A stretch of 64,000 nt of DNA from assembly GCF_024606225.1 (NCBI RefSeq), contig NZ_JAGRPU010000011.1, forward strand, positions 1 to 64,000. Direction: 5' to 3'. The stretch comes from Endozoicomonas sp. ISHI1. Lineage in GTDB: Bacteria; Pseudomonadota; Gammaproteobacteria; Pseudomonadales; Endozoicomonadaceae. Under the pieces are notes generated by a model. That model was not told the DNA's origin, searched no databases, and saw only the letters and a list, made by a program, of their open reading frames with translations. Positions 17,104 to 26,687 of this stretch are shown here, in pieces. The translations under genes and the position numbers were made by a program. Every line of letters begins with the position of its first letter. Position 1 is the stretch's first letter.

Positions 17104-19080
17104 TTGAATGATATGGCAAAAAACTTGATTTTATGGGTCATCATTGCCCTGGTGCTGTTGACCGTATTCAAAAACTTCGATGGAATGCAGTCCTCTACCC
17201 AGAAGCTCAGTTATTCTGACTTCATCAGTGCGGTAGAAAATCGTCAAGTCAGCAAAGTAGTGATTGACGGATTTACTATTACCGGACTCATGAACAGCAG
17301 TGAGCGTTTTGAGACCAACCTGCCCCCGGCAGTGCCCGATAATCAGTTGATGGACGAGCTGCTGCGCGGCAACGTTCAAATCGAATCCAAGCCTATTGAA
17401 AAGCAAAGCATCTGGACACAGTTGCTGGTTGCCAGTTTCCCGATTCTGGTGATTCTTGCTGTCTTCATGTTCTTTATGCGACAGATGCAGGGTGGCGGCG
17501 GTGGCCGTGGTGGCCCGATGAGCTTTGGCAAGAGTAAAGCCAGGCTGCTGTCGGAAGATCAGATCAAGACCACTTTTGCTGATGTGGCAGGTGTTGAAGA
17601 AGCCAAGGAAGACGTACAGGAGCTGGTAGATTTTCTGAAAGATCCGGGCAAGTTCCAGCGTCTGGGTGGCCGCATTCCTCGTGGCGTGCTGATGGTAGGT
17701 CCTCCTGGTACAGGTAAAACCCTGCTGGCCAAGGCTATTGCCGGTGAAGCCAAGGTGCCTTTCTTCACCATTTCTGGCTCCGACTTTGTTGAAATGTTTG
17801 TGGGTGTGGGTGCTTCCCGTGTCAGAGACATGTTCGAACAAGCTAAAAAGCAGGCACCATGCATTATCTTCATTGACGAGATTGATGCAGTGGGTCGTCA
17901 CCGTGGTGCTGGCATGGGCGGTGGTCATGATGAGCGTGAACAAACACTTAACCAGCTGCTGGTAGAGATGGATGGTTTTGAAGCAAACGACGGTATCATC
18001 GTAATTGCTGCAACCAACCGTCCAGATGTACTGGATCCGGCGCTTCTGCGTCCCGGCCGTTTTGACCGTCAGGTTGTGGTGGGTCTGCCAGACATCCGAG
18101 GACGTGAACAGATTCTGAAAGTACACATGCGCAAGGTACCTATTGGGGATGACGTTGAGCCTGCAGTGATTGCTCGTGGTACTCCGGGTTTCTCCGGTGC
18201 CGATCTTTCTAATCTGGTGAACGAAGCGGCATTGTTTTCTGCCCGCGCCAACAAGCGCACGGTGGGTATGCACGAGTTCGATCTTGCTAAAGATAAAATC
18301 ATGATGGGTGCTGAGCGCAAGTCCATGGTGATGAGCGAGAAAGAAAAACGTAATACGGCCTATCATGAAGCTGGTCACGCTATTGTTGGCCGTCTGGTGC
18401 CTGACCACGATCCGGTATACAAGGTCAGTATTATTCCTCGTGGTCGTGCATTGGGTGTCACCATGTTCCTGCCTGAGGAAGATCGTTATAGCCAGAGTAA
18501 AGAAGCTCTGATGAGTCAGATCTGTTCACTCTTTGGTGGTCGCATCGCTGAAGAAATGACGCTGGGTAAAGCGGGCGTCACCACCGGTGCATCCAACGAT
18601 ATTCAGCGTGCAACCCAGATTGCCAGAAATATGGTGACCAAATGGGGGCTGTCCGAGAAGCTGGGACCTCTTCAGTATGATGATGAAGAAGGCGAGGTAT
18701 TCCTGGGCAAGAACTACGGCAGTGGCGGCGGACGCATGAATGTGTCTGGCGAAACCGCCAAGATGATCGACGAAGAAGTGCGTAGCATCATTGATGAGTG
18801 CTATAACACTGCTGAGCGACTTCTCAAGGAAAACCGCGATAAGCTGGACCTGATGTCAGATGCGTTGATGCAGTATGAAACCATTGATACTGATCAGATT
18901 GATGACATTATGTCAGGCAAGAAGCCTCGTCCACCTAAGGAGTCTTCTGGTTCCTCATCTAACGGTGACGGTGATGCAGGTATCAAGGCGGAAGAGGCTC
19001 CTGAAGCATCTGAGCCAAAAGTTGCCGACAGCGATGATGATAAGAAAGGACCTATCGGTGGGCCTGCTGGCGAACACTGA
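17104..19080 (+). CDS. ftsH: ATP-dependent zinc metalloprotease FtsH
   Basis: Encodes 658 residues. FtsH is a membrane-anchored AAA+ protease that degrades LpxC, sigma-32 and misassembled membrane proteins. Visible in order: TM1 (residues 8-25), a periplasmic domain, TM2 (about 105-125), Walker A GPPGTGKT (199-206), Walker B IIFIDEID, the second region of homology ending RPGRFDRQ, and the zinc site HEAGH (421-425). The acidic tail is low complexity. The start is TTG 17104, because GAGGG lies 8 bases before it; ATG 17113 (MAKNLILW) is the alternative. Its usual downstream partner folP is displaced by a 3.5 kb insertion. Confidence 0.97.
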   Translation: MNDMAKNLILWVIIALVLLTVFKNFDGMQSSTQKLSYSDFISAVENRQVSKVVIDGFTITGLMNSSERFETNLPPAVPDNQLMDELLRGNVQIESKPIEKQSIWTQLLVASFPILVILAVFMFFMRQMQGGGGGRGGPMSFGKSKARLLSEDQIKTTFADVAGVEEAKEDVQELVDFLKDPGKFQRLGGRIPRGVLMVGPPGTGKTLLAKAIAGEAKVPFFTISGSDFVEMFVGVGASRVRDMFEQAKKQAPCIIFIDEIDAVGRHRGAGMGGGHDEREQTLNQLLVEMDGFEANDGIIVIAATNRPDVLDPALLRPGRFDRQVVVGLPDIRGREQILKVHMRKVPIGDDVEPAVIARGTPGFSGADLSNLVNEAALFSARANKRTVGMHEFDLAKDKIMMGAERKSMVMSEKEKRNTAYHEAGHAIVGRLVPDHDPVYKVSIIPRGRALGVTMFLPEEDRYSQSKEALMSQICSLFGGRIAEEMTLGKAGVTTGASNDIQRATQIARNMVTKWGLSEKLGPLQYDDEEGEVFLGKNYGSGGGRMNVSGETAKMIDEEVRSIIDECYNTAERLLKENRDKLDLMSDALMQYETIDTDQIDDIMSGKKPRPPKESSGSSSNGDGDAGIKAEEAPEASEPKVADSDDDKKGPIGGPAGEH

Positions 19081-19096
19081 TCCCTTCTGACAAAAC

Positions 19097-19130
19097 AAAA
19101 AAGGCAGGATTGTTATCCTGCCTTTTTTGT
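19097..19130 (+). terminator. Intrinsic terminator of ftsH
   Basis: AAAAAAGGCAGGAT, the loop TGTT, and ATCCTGCCTTTTTT form a strong 10-pair stem with a U tract. It probably works in both directions because of the A run. Confidence 0.9.
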
Positions 19131-19436
19131 ATGATTTGTCCCGTCCTGAAATAAGTTGACAATGTGGAGACTTATTATGGACATCCCACCAGCCATGATT
19201 GCCGATCAGTTTTGCCGGTGAAGAGGTTGATAATGCGGTTGGCTGTGTGGCGCAGAATAATTAGCTTATATAGCGATGCATAAATTCTTGGCTATTCTCT
19301 CTTTGTACTACGAATAATGATATTGGCCAATGGCGTTCCTTTATTTTTCCAGAACAGAAAGTCAGCACAGGCTGCTGACGTTTTCTATCAAACAAAGAGG
19401 GCGAAGTTGGTATTATTGACTAAGTTATGAGAGAAA
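19131..19436. other. Gap between ftsH terminator and RCHY1-like gene; possible IS remnant
   Basis: About 300 bases without a supported gene. The stretch from 19141 (CGTCCTGAAATAAGTTGACA) to about 19260 looks like decayed insertion-sequence DNA, since that start is IS-end-like and a short frame breaks quickly. The remaining part is AT-rich and ends with the GAGAG-type ribosome site used by the next gene. Confidence 0.3.
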
Positions 19437-19439
19437 TTG

Positions 19440-22400
19440 GTGCATTATTACCACTCATTCATAGCCTTAATAGCGTTTGTTTTTTCACAAGCCACGGTGG
19501 TTATGCAGTTGTGCTATTCCTCAACCATCATTGAACGGCATAATCCTCACGGGCACAGGGTTCGGATTGAGGTTAATGATGGTGAAGATCTGCAGGATGT
19601 GAGTCAGTGGCAATTAAGTTTGCTGCTTCCGGAAGGTTTCAATGACCGAAACAGCATCCTTTGCTTTAAGGCTCCCGTGGCGCCGACAGACTCGAACAGT
19701 ATCACAATATTAGTTACGAACGACCTGAACAACCATTGCTATCAGCTAGTGATAACGACGGAGGAACAGATACCCGCCTTCCAATATACCTCACAGCGTG
19801 TTTCTGAAAACGGCACGCTTGTTCGCTTAAAATCCACGACGGCAGACAGACCAGAGCTTATTTCTGTAGCCATCGATCCACTCCTGAATGGCAAACCCCG
19901 TGCTACCTCACTGACCCTTCTGGCCTACTCCAACAACATTAGGAGTGGGATGGAAACCGGGCAAGCCCGGAATAACAGATTGATAGGAGGCAAACTCGCT
20001 GGTATTGCCGATTTTCCCAGCGGCGGGAACGGGGTAGGGTCTATCCGCTCCCACCCCCCGCTCTTGAGTGGTGGCATGTCATCGGGATCATTCGAAACAG
20101 ACCTGATTATCCTCAAATCTCTCATCACATGGCTGAGGTCCACAGGTAAGGATTCTACTTCATTTGAGGAACAGTTATCCCCGGCACGTATGAAAATTAC
20201 ACGCGTTAATGCTGATGGCTCTTCCAGCGAAGCTGCTATCCCCGTTGGCTGCCTTGACTTCCTCGATATTCGACAACTGACCGATGTTGATTTCTGGAAT
20301 ACTCTCTTCCAGCGTGCTGTCACTTCTTGTCCAGCCAGTGAAAGCCTTCAGTGGCAGCTTGGCTGTTTCAAACTGCTTCTAGAGCGTACCGTCTTCAAGA
20401 CCAACCATGGCGGTGGTCTGAAGGCAGGTAATGGGGATGGAAAATCCTCTGGTAGCGCACCCAATGCAAAACCAAAGAACGAAAATAACGACCATCAAAA
20501 GGAGCAAAGAGGAGAACCTGAAGGCCAGGAGAACCCATCACCTGGAGAAGGCAGTGAAGGCAGTGGGAATGGCAATAACAGAAAAGACGACGATGGAGAG
20601 AAGAGTGAAAAAAATGCTACGGCTCAAGACATTAAGGTAATTGCGAGTCGGCTTGTAGCCATCATTGAAAGCGAGGATCGCGATGCAGTTTTTAAACTGA
20701 GGCAAATACTGGATGAGCTGAATATGCCTCAGCGTTTGCAAGTTTTGGAAACAAAAAGCACAAACACCAGAGGTGATCCCCTCACTCCTCTTGAGGCGGT
20801 ACTGGAACTGCAGCGTTCTTCCCGTGAGAATTCATTGCGCAACCGATTTATCGAGCAGCTGATAGAAGCTACAAGCGATAAAAAACAGACTTTGAATGAT
20901 CTTGGCATTCTGTCTTCACTTCAACCGATCATTTCAGCTGACGAGGCGCAACCCAGAGTTGGCGAAAACAACCTGGTGATTTTGCATAAGATTGTTCAGG
21001 ACATCATCCTTAAGGTCAATCAGCCTGGCCAGCAGTCGCCAATAGGACAATTTGAAAAATGTTGCTTTGCTGAATATTTTGTTCAATTGTTCCTGCGCTA
21101 TTCAAATCCGGTTGAACTTATTCGTAATTTGTTAGGGGAAATATCAGATTCAGTCATAAGTCGCGATATTATGGTTTATGCACAATTATTTACATTTTCT
21201 ACTTCTTTGTCAGGTACCTTTAGACGATTTGATCAGCACCCGTCGTCCCGTGAATTAATACACTTTACAGATAAACTGTGTATGCAGATGCAATCTTGTT
21301 CTTTACCACAAGAGACTGTAATCAGTAATAGCGATAACACCTCCAACGAAATAATTGCCGGCAATGCAAATACATTCACCGATCCCGTTCGGCAAGTTGA
21401 TAGCTACAGAAGTGCCTCTGGCTTTGCTGGAAGTTCCTCTGAATCACCATCTGATAAATACTTACAGCAGGGGGCAAGGCCAAAGAAGCAGCCTAACCTT
21501 GCTGATAATGAAGACGGCAGGCCCGACGATCATGGGTCTGAAAATTTGAATCGTGATTTGAATAAGTTAGAACGTATTGTAGGTAAGTATCATAGTCTTA
21601 TAAAAGACATTGAGCCGAAAAGAAGCGCTAAGGAAAAAGAAAGGAAAAAAAGACAGCATATAGAAAGGCAACAGGCTGAAGAGTTAACTGAAAAGGTTCA
21701 AAGGTTAACAATAGAGAATCAAAATCTAACTGCAGATGATCAGAGGTTTTGGGGACGGGTGGCCTGTTTAGAGACTGAAAATCAGCGCTTAAGGGAGCAT
21801 ATCGAAAAGGTGGAGGATGAACTCAGAAAGCAACAAGAATTAGTAGAGTTTATGATCCATCAAGCACTCCAGCAGTTGACAGCGGCTATCTCGGCGATGT
21901 CAGATAATGGCCCGGGGCATTTTACTTCTTGCCAGCAGTCGAGTCCTTATAATCTGGGGGCAAACCCATTGGATGAGGAGTTACCGCTGCCTCAGCAAGA
22001 AACCCTGCAGCCATTGTGCGAACATTACCATAGGCGCTGCCTTGTGAGATTTAATTGCTGCGGCCTTTATTTCCCCTGCCATAGATGTCATAACGAAAAC
22101 GATAGATGCCAAACGACAAACTCCAGTGGTGTTGATGCAACACACCTCCTGTGTATTCTCTGTAAATACAAAGGGGAAATTACGGAAGGCTCCCAGATAT
22201 GCCCGGAATGTAACGAGCGTATGTCGGACTTTTACTGTGCAAAGTGCAAGCTCTTCACCGCAGCAGTGCTAAACCCATTCCACTGTGATAAATGCGGCAT
22301 TTGTCGAATATACGAAGATAAAACCTATCACTGTGATGTTTGCAATGTCTGCCTGGATAAAAGGTTGAAAGGTGATCATATATGCCGACCCGATTCAGGA

Positions 22401-22547
22401 CACGATGAGTGCTGCATCTGTCTGGAAGACGTCTTTACCGGTTGCCTGATACTCCCCTGCTCCCACAAAGTCCATAAGGAATGTGGCGTGGCAATGATTG
22501 AAAACAGGGTAAGAAGCTGCCCGGTGTGCAGGTATCCCCTCAATTGA
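19440..22547 (+). CDS. RCHY1/PIRH2-like protein: coiled coil, CHY, CTCHY and RING zinc fingers
   Basis: About 1035 residues. The C-terminal 175 residues have the architecture of the animal E3 ubiquitin ligase RCHY1 (PIRH2). A CHY finger starts CEHYHRRCLVRFNCCGLYFPC (near residue 860). A CTCHY finger follows (FYCAKCKLFTAAVLNPFHCD, CGICR, YHCDVCNVC). A C3H2C3 RING starts CCICLED (near 992), with LPCSHKVHKEC and CPVCRYPLN at the end. A lysine-rich coiled coil (about 705-830) precedes them; a Gly/Ser/Lys-rich linker lies near 325-395. The first 22 residues are hydrophobic (FIALIAFVFSQA) and may be a signal. The start is GTG 19440 (or TTG 19437) after GAGAG. Family knowledge: RING/CHY proteins recruit E2 enzymes, and bacteria lack ubiquitin, so a host-directed effector is inferred. 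Confidence 0.85.
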   Translation: MHYYHSFIALIAFVFSQATVVMQLCYSSTIIERHNPHGHRVRIEVNDGEDLQDVSQWQLSLLLPEGFNDRNSILCFKAPVAPTDSNSITILVTNDLNNHCYQLVITTEEQIPAFQYTSQRVSENGTLVRLKSTTADRPELISVAIDPLLNGKPRATSLTLLAYSNNIRSGMETGQARNNRLIGGKLAGIADFPSGGNGVGSIRSHPPLLSGGMSSGSFETDLIILKSLITWLRSTGKDSTSFEEQLSPARMKITRVNADGSSSEAAIPVGCLDFLDIRQLTDVDFWNTLFQRAVTSCPASESLQWQLGCFKLLLERTVFKTNHGGGLKAGNGDGKSSGSAPNAKPKNENNDHQKEQRGEPEGQENPSPGEGSEGSGNGNNRKDDDGEKSEKNATAQDIKVIASRLVAIIESEDRDAVFKLRQILDELNMPQRLQVLETKSTNTRGDPLTPLEAVLELQRSSRENSLRNRFIEQLIEATSDKKQTLNDLGILSSLQPIISADEAQPRVGENNLVILHKIVQDIILKVNQPGQQSPIGQFEKCCFAEYFVQLFLRYSNPVELIRNLLGEISDSVISRDIMVYAQLFTFSTSLSGTFRRFDQHPSSRELIHFTDKLCMQMQSCSLPQETVISNSDNTSNEIIAGNANTFTDPVRQVDSYRSASGFAGSSSESPSDKYLQQGARPKKQPNLADNEDGRPDDHGSENLNRDLNKLERIVGKYHSLIKDIEPKRSAKEKERKKRQHIERQQAEELTEKVQRLTIENQNLTADDQRFWGRVACLETENQRLREHIEKVEDELRKQQELVEFMIHQALQQLTAAISAMSDNGPGHFTSCQQSSPYNLGANPLDEELPLPQQETLQPLCEHYHRRCLVRFNCCGLYFPCHRCHNENDRCQTTNSSGVDATHLLCILCKYKGEITEGSQICPECNERMSDFYCAKCKLFTAAVLNPFHCDKCGICRIYEDKTYHCDVCNVCLDKRLKGDHICRPDSGHDECCICLEDVFTGCLILPCSHKVHKECGVAMIENRVRSCPVCRYPLN

Positions 22548-22622
22548 CATCCTCTCGCCCCTGAAGGAGCGAGATTCCCGTTAGTCACCTAACAGGAATC
22601 CCCGTCCTTTAGAGGGTGTCAA
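22544..22622. repeat. 79-base imperfect palindrome overlapping the RCHY1-like stop codon
   Basis: The outer arms TTGACATCCTCT and AGAGGGTGTCAA pair 11 of 12; the inner arms GATTCCCGTTAG and CTAACAGGAATC pair 11 of 12. The TGA stop of the preceding gene lies inside the left arm. The sequence style (CTCTCGCCCCTGAAGGAGCG) recalls ends of IS200/IS605-type elements. It may be an element scar, a miniature element, or a terminator-like structure. Confidence 0.6.
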
Positions 22623-22973
22623 TTACACAAGCTCTGAAGCTTTGACAACAAAAAGCTCTTATCAATTCCCCTGTGTTAAAGCCCGGGCATCCGGGATGTT
22701 CAAGGAAAGCCAAATTTATCAGTAAATTTCCTTTATGAATGGGTGATAACTGAATAGGAATCATCTAATCGATTGGGTGAAAGTCCCATACCTGAATCCG
22801 TGACTTCACTTCCCGGATATTCCCCTGCAACGCCGACAGCTCAATGGTTTTCGTGTAAAATCATCTGATCTGAATGTTCAAATGAAACTGAGTCTCTGCA
22901 ATTGGCGTGAAATCAGGCAGTTCCTGAGTCTGGAAGATGTTTGGTGGTATTCGTAGTTTAGGTCTATGAAAAA
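22623..22973. other. Intergenic region before folP
   Basis: 350 bases with no supported gene. Short hairpin-forming segments (GCCCGGGCATCCGGG near 22680) are visible. A folP promoter must lie here, because the ftsH terminator and the inserted gene separate folP from its usual operon; I could not choose a -35/-10 pair with confidence. Confidence 0.3.
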
Positions 22974-23816
22974 ATGCAAAAGTTGAATTGTGCCGGAAAA
23001 ACTCTAACCTTTGACCGAACGCTGGTCATGGGAGTATTAAATATTACCCCCGACTCCTTTTATGAAAGCAGTCGTTATCAGAATCTTGATCAGGTGCTGA
23101 GTATTGCTGAACTCATGGTTCGGGATGGTGTGGATATTCTCGATGTGGGTGGTGAATCCACAAGACCAGGAGCAAACGGGGCAGTCACCTGTGAGCAGGA
23201 GCTTGAAAGGGTAATGCCGGTTCTGGAGGCTTTGAGAAAGAACTTTGATCAGGTCATCTCTGTGGATACCAGCTCGGCCCTGGTTATTTCGGAAACCAGC
23301 AAAGCCGGTGCCGGAATGATTAATGATGTGCGTGCCCTGCTCAGGCCGGGAGCTCTGGAGGCGGCAGCTGCCACCGATCTTCCCGTTGTGCTGATGCACT
23401 CACTGGTTGAACAGCCCGGGCCGGGTTTTGTGCCTCATTACGATGATGTGACGGGTGTAGTCAATGACTACCTGCTTGATCGTGTCAGGGTCTGCGAAGC
23501 AGCAGGTATTGCAAGGGACCGACTGATTCTTGACCCGGGATTCGGGGGCGGTATGTTTGGAAAAACGCCTGCCTATGATCTGCAGTTGCTAAAACATTTG
23601 GATCGTGTGCTTGATCTTAACTTTCCGGTTCTGGCTGGTATGTCCAGAAAGTCATTTATTGGTGCTGTGCTGAATAAGCCTGCGGAGCAGAGGTTGAGTG
23701 CCAGTCTCGCTGTCGCCACTCTGGCTGCTCAGGCTGGAGCTCAGATCATTCGAGTTCATGATGTCGCTGAAACGGTTGATGCTGTTCGCATGGTGGACGC
23801 CGTCAGGAACGCTTGA
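22974..23816 (+). CDS. folP: Dihydropteroate synthase
   Basis: Encodes 280 residues. FolP joins p-aminobenzoate to dihydropterin pyrophosphate in folate synthesis and is the sulfonamide target. It has the TIM-barrel motifs MGVLNITPDSFYE (loop 1), DVGGESTRPGA (loop 2), SVDTSSA, the MIND variant 'GAGMINDVRALLRPGALEAA', 'RLILDPGFGGGMFGKT', and GMSRKSFIG near the C-terminus (SRKSFI binds phosphate). The usual DP-G-I-G-F-G-K motif reads DPGFGGGMFGKT, an expanded loop. glmM follows after 311 bases. Confidence 0.95.
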   Translation: MQKLNCAGKTLTFDRTLVMGVLNITPDSFYESSRYQNLDQVLSIAELMVRDGVDILDVGGESTRPGANGAVTCEQELERVMPVLEALRKNFDQVISVDTSSALVISETSKAGAGMINDVRALLRPGALEAAAATDLPVVLMHSLVEQPGPGFVPHYDDVTGVVNDYLLDRVRVCEAAGIARDRLILDPGFGGGMFGKTPAYDLQLLKHLDRVLDLNFPVLAGMSRKSFIGAVLNKPAEQRLSASLAVATLAAQAGAQIIRVHDVAETVDAVRMVDAVRNA

Positions 23817-24127
23817 GGTGGTTTAATCGCCTGCTCTAATGGGCAGGCATTGGCTGATGCTGTTTTCTTCTTCTCTTTCTTTAATGGCGCTTGCTGTTAG
23901 TACGGGTGCGAAGAGTTTTGTCATTTGTAAGACAATCATTGCTATTAAGTCTGTATGACAGACATGTCATAATTTAAGACATATCTTCAGTATTTTATGT
24001 TCTGCCCCGCTATTCAGGTGAGTTAGGACATCTTCTGTTATTACCTGTCACTCCTTTTTGTCTATTCATTTGAGAGTGCTGTCTGGCAGCAGATTCAGGC
24101 ATCAGGTTATTGAATAAGGGTTGCTTT
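23817..24127. promoter_or_regulatory. folP-glmM intergenic region
   Basis: 311 bases. There is a short hairpin just after folP (GCCTGC ... GGCAGGC, 23830-23850) and a perfect inverted repeat TATGACA-GACA-TGTCATA at 23954-23971. The latter could be an operator, but no regulator can be named. The glmM ribosome site AAGGG precedes ATG 24128. Confidence 0.35.
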
Positions 24128-25465
24128 ATGGGTCGCAAATTTTTCGGCACCGATGGTATTCGTGGCAAGGTGGGTGAGTTTCCCATTACCCCGGATTTTG
24201 TTCTCAAGCTAGGCTGGGCTGCGGGTAAGGTGCTGGCTGCAGAGGGTGAAGGTAAAGTCGTTATTGGTAAAGATACCCGTATCTCCGGCTATATGTTTGA
24301 GTCTGCCCTGGAGGCAGGCCTGTCTGCGGCAGGTATTGATGTGTGTTTGACCGGTCCTATGCCGACACCGGCTATCGCCTATCTGACCCGTACTTTTAAT
24401 GGTCAGGCCGGAATTGTCATTAGTGCCTCTCATAACCCTTTTTACGACAATGGTATCAAGTTCTTTTCTGGTAATGGCAGCAAGTTGCCGGACGATGTTG
24501 AAGCAAAAATCGAAGCTCTGATGGAAGGTGAGATTGAGGTCGTTGACTCCAATGGGTTGGGTAAGGTGACCAGACTGGATGATGCTTCCGGCCGCTATAT
24601 CGAATATTGTAAAGCCAGTACTGCTTACCCTCTTGACCTGCGTGGTATGAATATTGTGATTGATGCCGGTCATGGCGCTACCTATCAGGTGGGTCCTGCA
24701 GTTTTCAGAGAGTTGGGTGCTAATGTCCATGCCATTGGAATTAACCCGAACGGTCTGAATATCAATGAATGTTGTGGTTCTACTCAGCCTGATAAGCTGG
24801 CTGAAATCGTCATAGAGCGTGGAGCCGATATGGGTATCGCCTTTGATGGTGATGGTGATCGCGTCATCATGGTGGATGACAATGGTGAGATTGTTGATGG
24901 TGATGAGTTACTGTTTGCTATCGCTCTGGATCGTCGTCAACATAATGAGCTGAAGGGCGGCGTGGTTGGGACTCTGATGACTAATCTGGGAATGGAAAAA
25001 GCTCTGGAAGCCAGAGGTATTCCCTTTGCCCGGGCCAGGGTCGGTGATCGTTATGTCAATGAGTTGCTGCTGAAACATGATTGGCAGCTTGGTGGTGAAT
25101 CATCAGGTCATATCATTTGTAAAGATGTATCCACCACCGGTGATGGTATTGTCTCTGCGCTCCAGGTTCTTAAAGCTGTTGTTCGTTCAGGTAAGAAAAT
25201 GTCTGAGCTGCGTGAAGGAATGAGCAAGTATCCGCAGACCATGATTAATGTTCGGGTTAAAGAGAAAAAAGATACTGACAAAGTGCCGGGTATTGTTTCA
25301 GCCATACAGGAGTCTGAAGCTGAGCTGGCAGGTCGTGGTCGAGTGCTCTTGAGGCCTTCCGGTACTGAGCCGTTTATCCGTGTCATGGTAGAGGGTGAGA
25401 ATGCTGAGGAAGTGCGTGCTCACACTGAAAGACTGGCTAAGGTGGTTGAGCAGGAAATGTCCTGA
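24128..25465 (+). CDS. glmM: Phosphoglucosamine mutase
   Basis: Encodes 445 residues from ATG 24128. GlmM converts glucosamine-6-phosphate to glucosamine-1-phosphate for UDP-GlcNAc, peptidoglycan and LPS. It starts with the family sequence [13 protein letters not shown]. The phosphorylated serine is Ser101 in [13 protein letters not shown]. The metal loop DGDGDR is present, and the sugar-binding GGESSGH and phosphate-binding [12 protein letters not shown] motifs follow. A TTG-initiated start 18 bases upstream is possible, but the family starts at MGRK. Confidence 0.97.
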   Translation: MGRKFFGTDGIRGKVGEFPITPDFVLKLGWAAGKVLAAEGEGKVVIGKDTRISGYMFESALEAGLSAAGIDVCLTGPMPTPAIAYLTRTFNGQAGIVISASHNPFYDNGIKFFSGNGSKLPDDVEAKIEALMEGEIEVVDSNGLGKVTRLDDASGRYIEYCKASTAYPLDLRGMNIVIDAGHGATYQVGPAVFRELGANVHAIGINPNGLNINECCGSTQPDKLAEIVIERGADMGIAFDGDGDRVIMVDDNGEIVDGDELLFAIALDRRQHNELKGGVVGTLMTNLGMEKALEARGIPFARARVGDRYVNELLLKHDWQLGGESSGHIICKDVSTTGDGIVSALQVLKAVVRSGKKMSELREGMSKYPQTMINVRVKEKKDTDKVPGIVSAIQESEAELAGRGRVLLRPSGTEPFIRVMVEGENAEEVRAHTERLAKVVEQEMS

Positions 25466-25753
25466 TTCTCGCTTCTATGGACTGGCTGGTTGATTTTCGG
25501 TCAGTCCTTCTGCTGTTGTAGATATTCATTATTGAGCCAGATCAGTTTTAGGCGAACTCTTCCTTCTCTGAATGGCTTTCCTTAGGTAGGATACAAAACT
25601 AACGTGTCAAATTTTTACAGGTCAGTGTGCCTGGACTTGACAGCCGTTGCTCGACAGAAATAGCCGTGAACAGATAAGCCATTTTTACCGCTCTGTGCGA
25701 TGAAGATTTATTTGCGGAAAAGAAATATAAAAATATTTTACAGGAAAAATATC
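25466..25753. other. glmM-TAXI intergenic region
   Basis: 288 bases without a gene. The promoter for the transporter operon should lie in the AT-rich part near 25550-25750. A longer frame from 25700 is open, but its N-terminus is lysine-rich and not signal-like. Confidence 0.3.
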
Positions 25754-26671
25754 ATGCGTTTTGTCGCTGCCCTCCTAATGCTGATCCTGCCTGCGCTCTC
25801 TCCTGCTCAGAACTACTCCATTGGTACTGGTGGTCAAAGTGGTATTTATTATCCGCTGGGTGGTGCGCTGGCAAAGGTATGGTCTGATAAGATGGATGGG
25901 ATCAATGTAAAAGCAGAAGTCACCGCTGCTTCTGTTGAAAATACCATCAAGGTTGTTCGTGGTGATATGCTGGCTGGCATTGCCATGGGGAATGTTGTTT
26001 TGGATGCTTACAAAGGTGAGGGCAAGTTTCCCGGTAAGATGCCGGTCAAGGTACTGTTTGCCCTCTATCCAAATCTGGTACATGCCTTGACGCTTCAAAA
26101 CTCAGGCATTACCCAACTGTCTGAGCTTAAAGGCAAGCGGGTTTCTCTGGGTGCGCCGGGTTCCGGCACCGCTGTGACCTCTGCGGCACTTCTGAAAAGC
26201 ATGGGTATTGATCCCGCGAAAGATATTCGTGCTGTTTACCTGAATTACTCTGAAACCACCAATGCTCTGGCCAATGGTCAGGTTGATGCTGGCTTCATTG
26301 TTGGTGGTCAGGGAGTGGGTGCCGTGACTCAGGTGGCTCTGACTCAAAAGATTCGTATCCTGCCAGTTTCTGAAAAAGAGCGTGAGAAGTTCATTACTGA
26401 AAACCCCGCTTACAGCAGCTACACCATTCCGGGTAATGTATACAACGGCGTACGTCAGGTTGATACCCTGAGTATCTGGAACGTATTGGTCGTCCGTGCT
26501 GATATGTCTGATGACATGGCCTTCAGCCTGACTAAAGCAGCTTTTGAAAACATGGGTGATGTTCGCAAGGTGGTTAAAGTTGCCGAAGCCATTACCAGAG
26601 CCAATGCTAATCGCCTGTCCGGTGTGCCTCTTCATCCGGGTGCTGAAAAATACCTGAATTCCATCAACTGA
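25754..26671 (+). CDS. TAXI family TRAP transporter solute-binding protein
   Basis: Encodes 305 residues. The signal peptide is MRFVAALLMLILPALSPAQ, with cleavage before NYSIGTGGQSGIYYP, the hallmark opening of TAXI binding proteins. Later motifs include 'ELKGKRVSLGAPGSGT', 'YSETTNALANGQVDAGFIVG' and LHPGAEKYL at the end. These periplasmic proteins bring small organic acids or amino acids to a TRAP permease; the substrate cannot be told from sequence. ATG 25754 is chosen for the AGGA 9 bases before it. The permease gene follows after 16 bases. Confidence 0.93.
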   Translation: MRFVAALLMLILPALSPAQNYSIGTGGQSGIYYPLGGALAKVWSDKMDGINVKAEVTAASVENTIKVVRGDMLAGIAMGNVVLDAYKGEGKFPGKMPVKVLFALYPNLVHALTLQNSGITQLSELKGKRVSLGAPGSGTAVTSAALLKSMGIDPAKDIRAVYLNYSETTNALANGQVDAGFIVGGQGVGAVTQVALTQKIRILPVSEKEREKFITENPAYSSYTIPGNVYNGVRQVDTLSIWNVLVVRADMSDDMAFSLTKAAFENMGDVRKVVKVAEAITRANANRLSGVPLHPGAEKYLNSIN

Positions 26672-26687
26672 GTTTTCAGGTGGCTGA

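Noticed and set aside
22755-22810. Segment GGGTGAAAGTCCCATACCTGA as part of a group II intron
   Set aside because: Short resemblance only; no intron domains V/VI or reverse transcriptase nearby.
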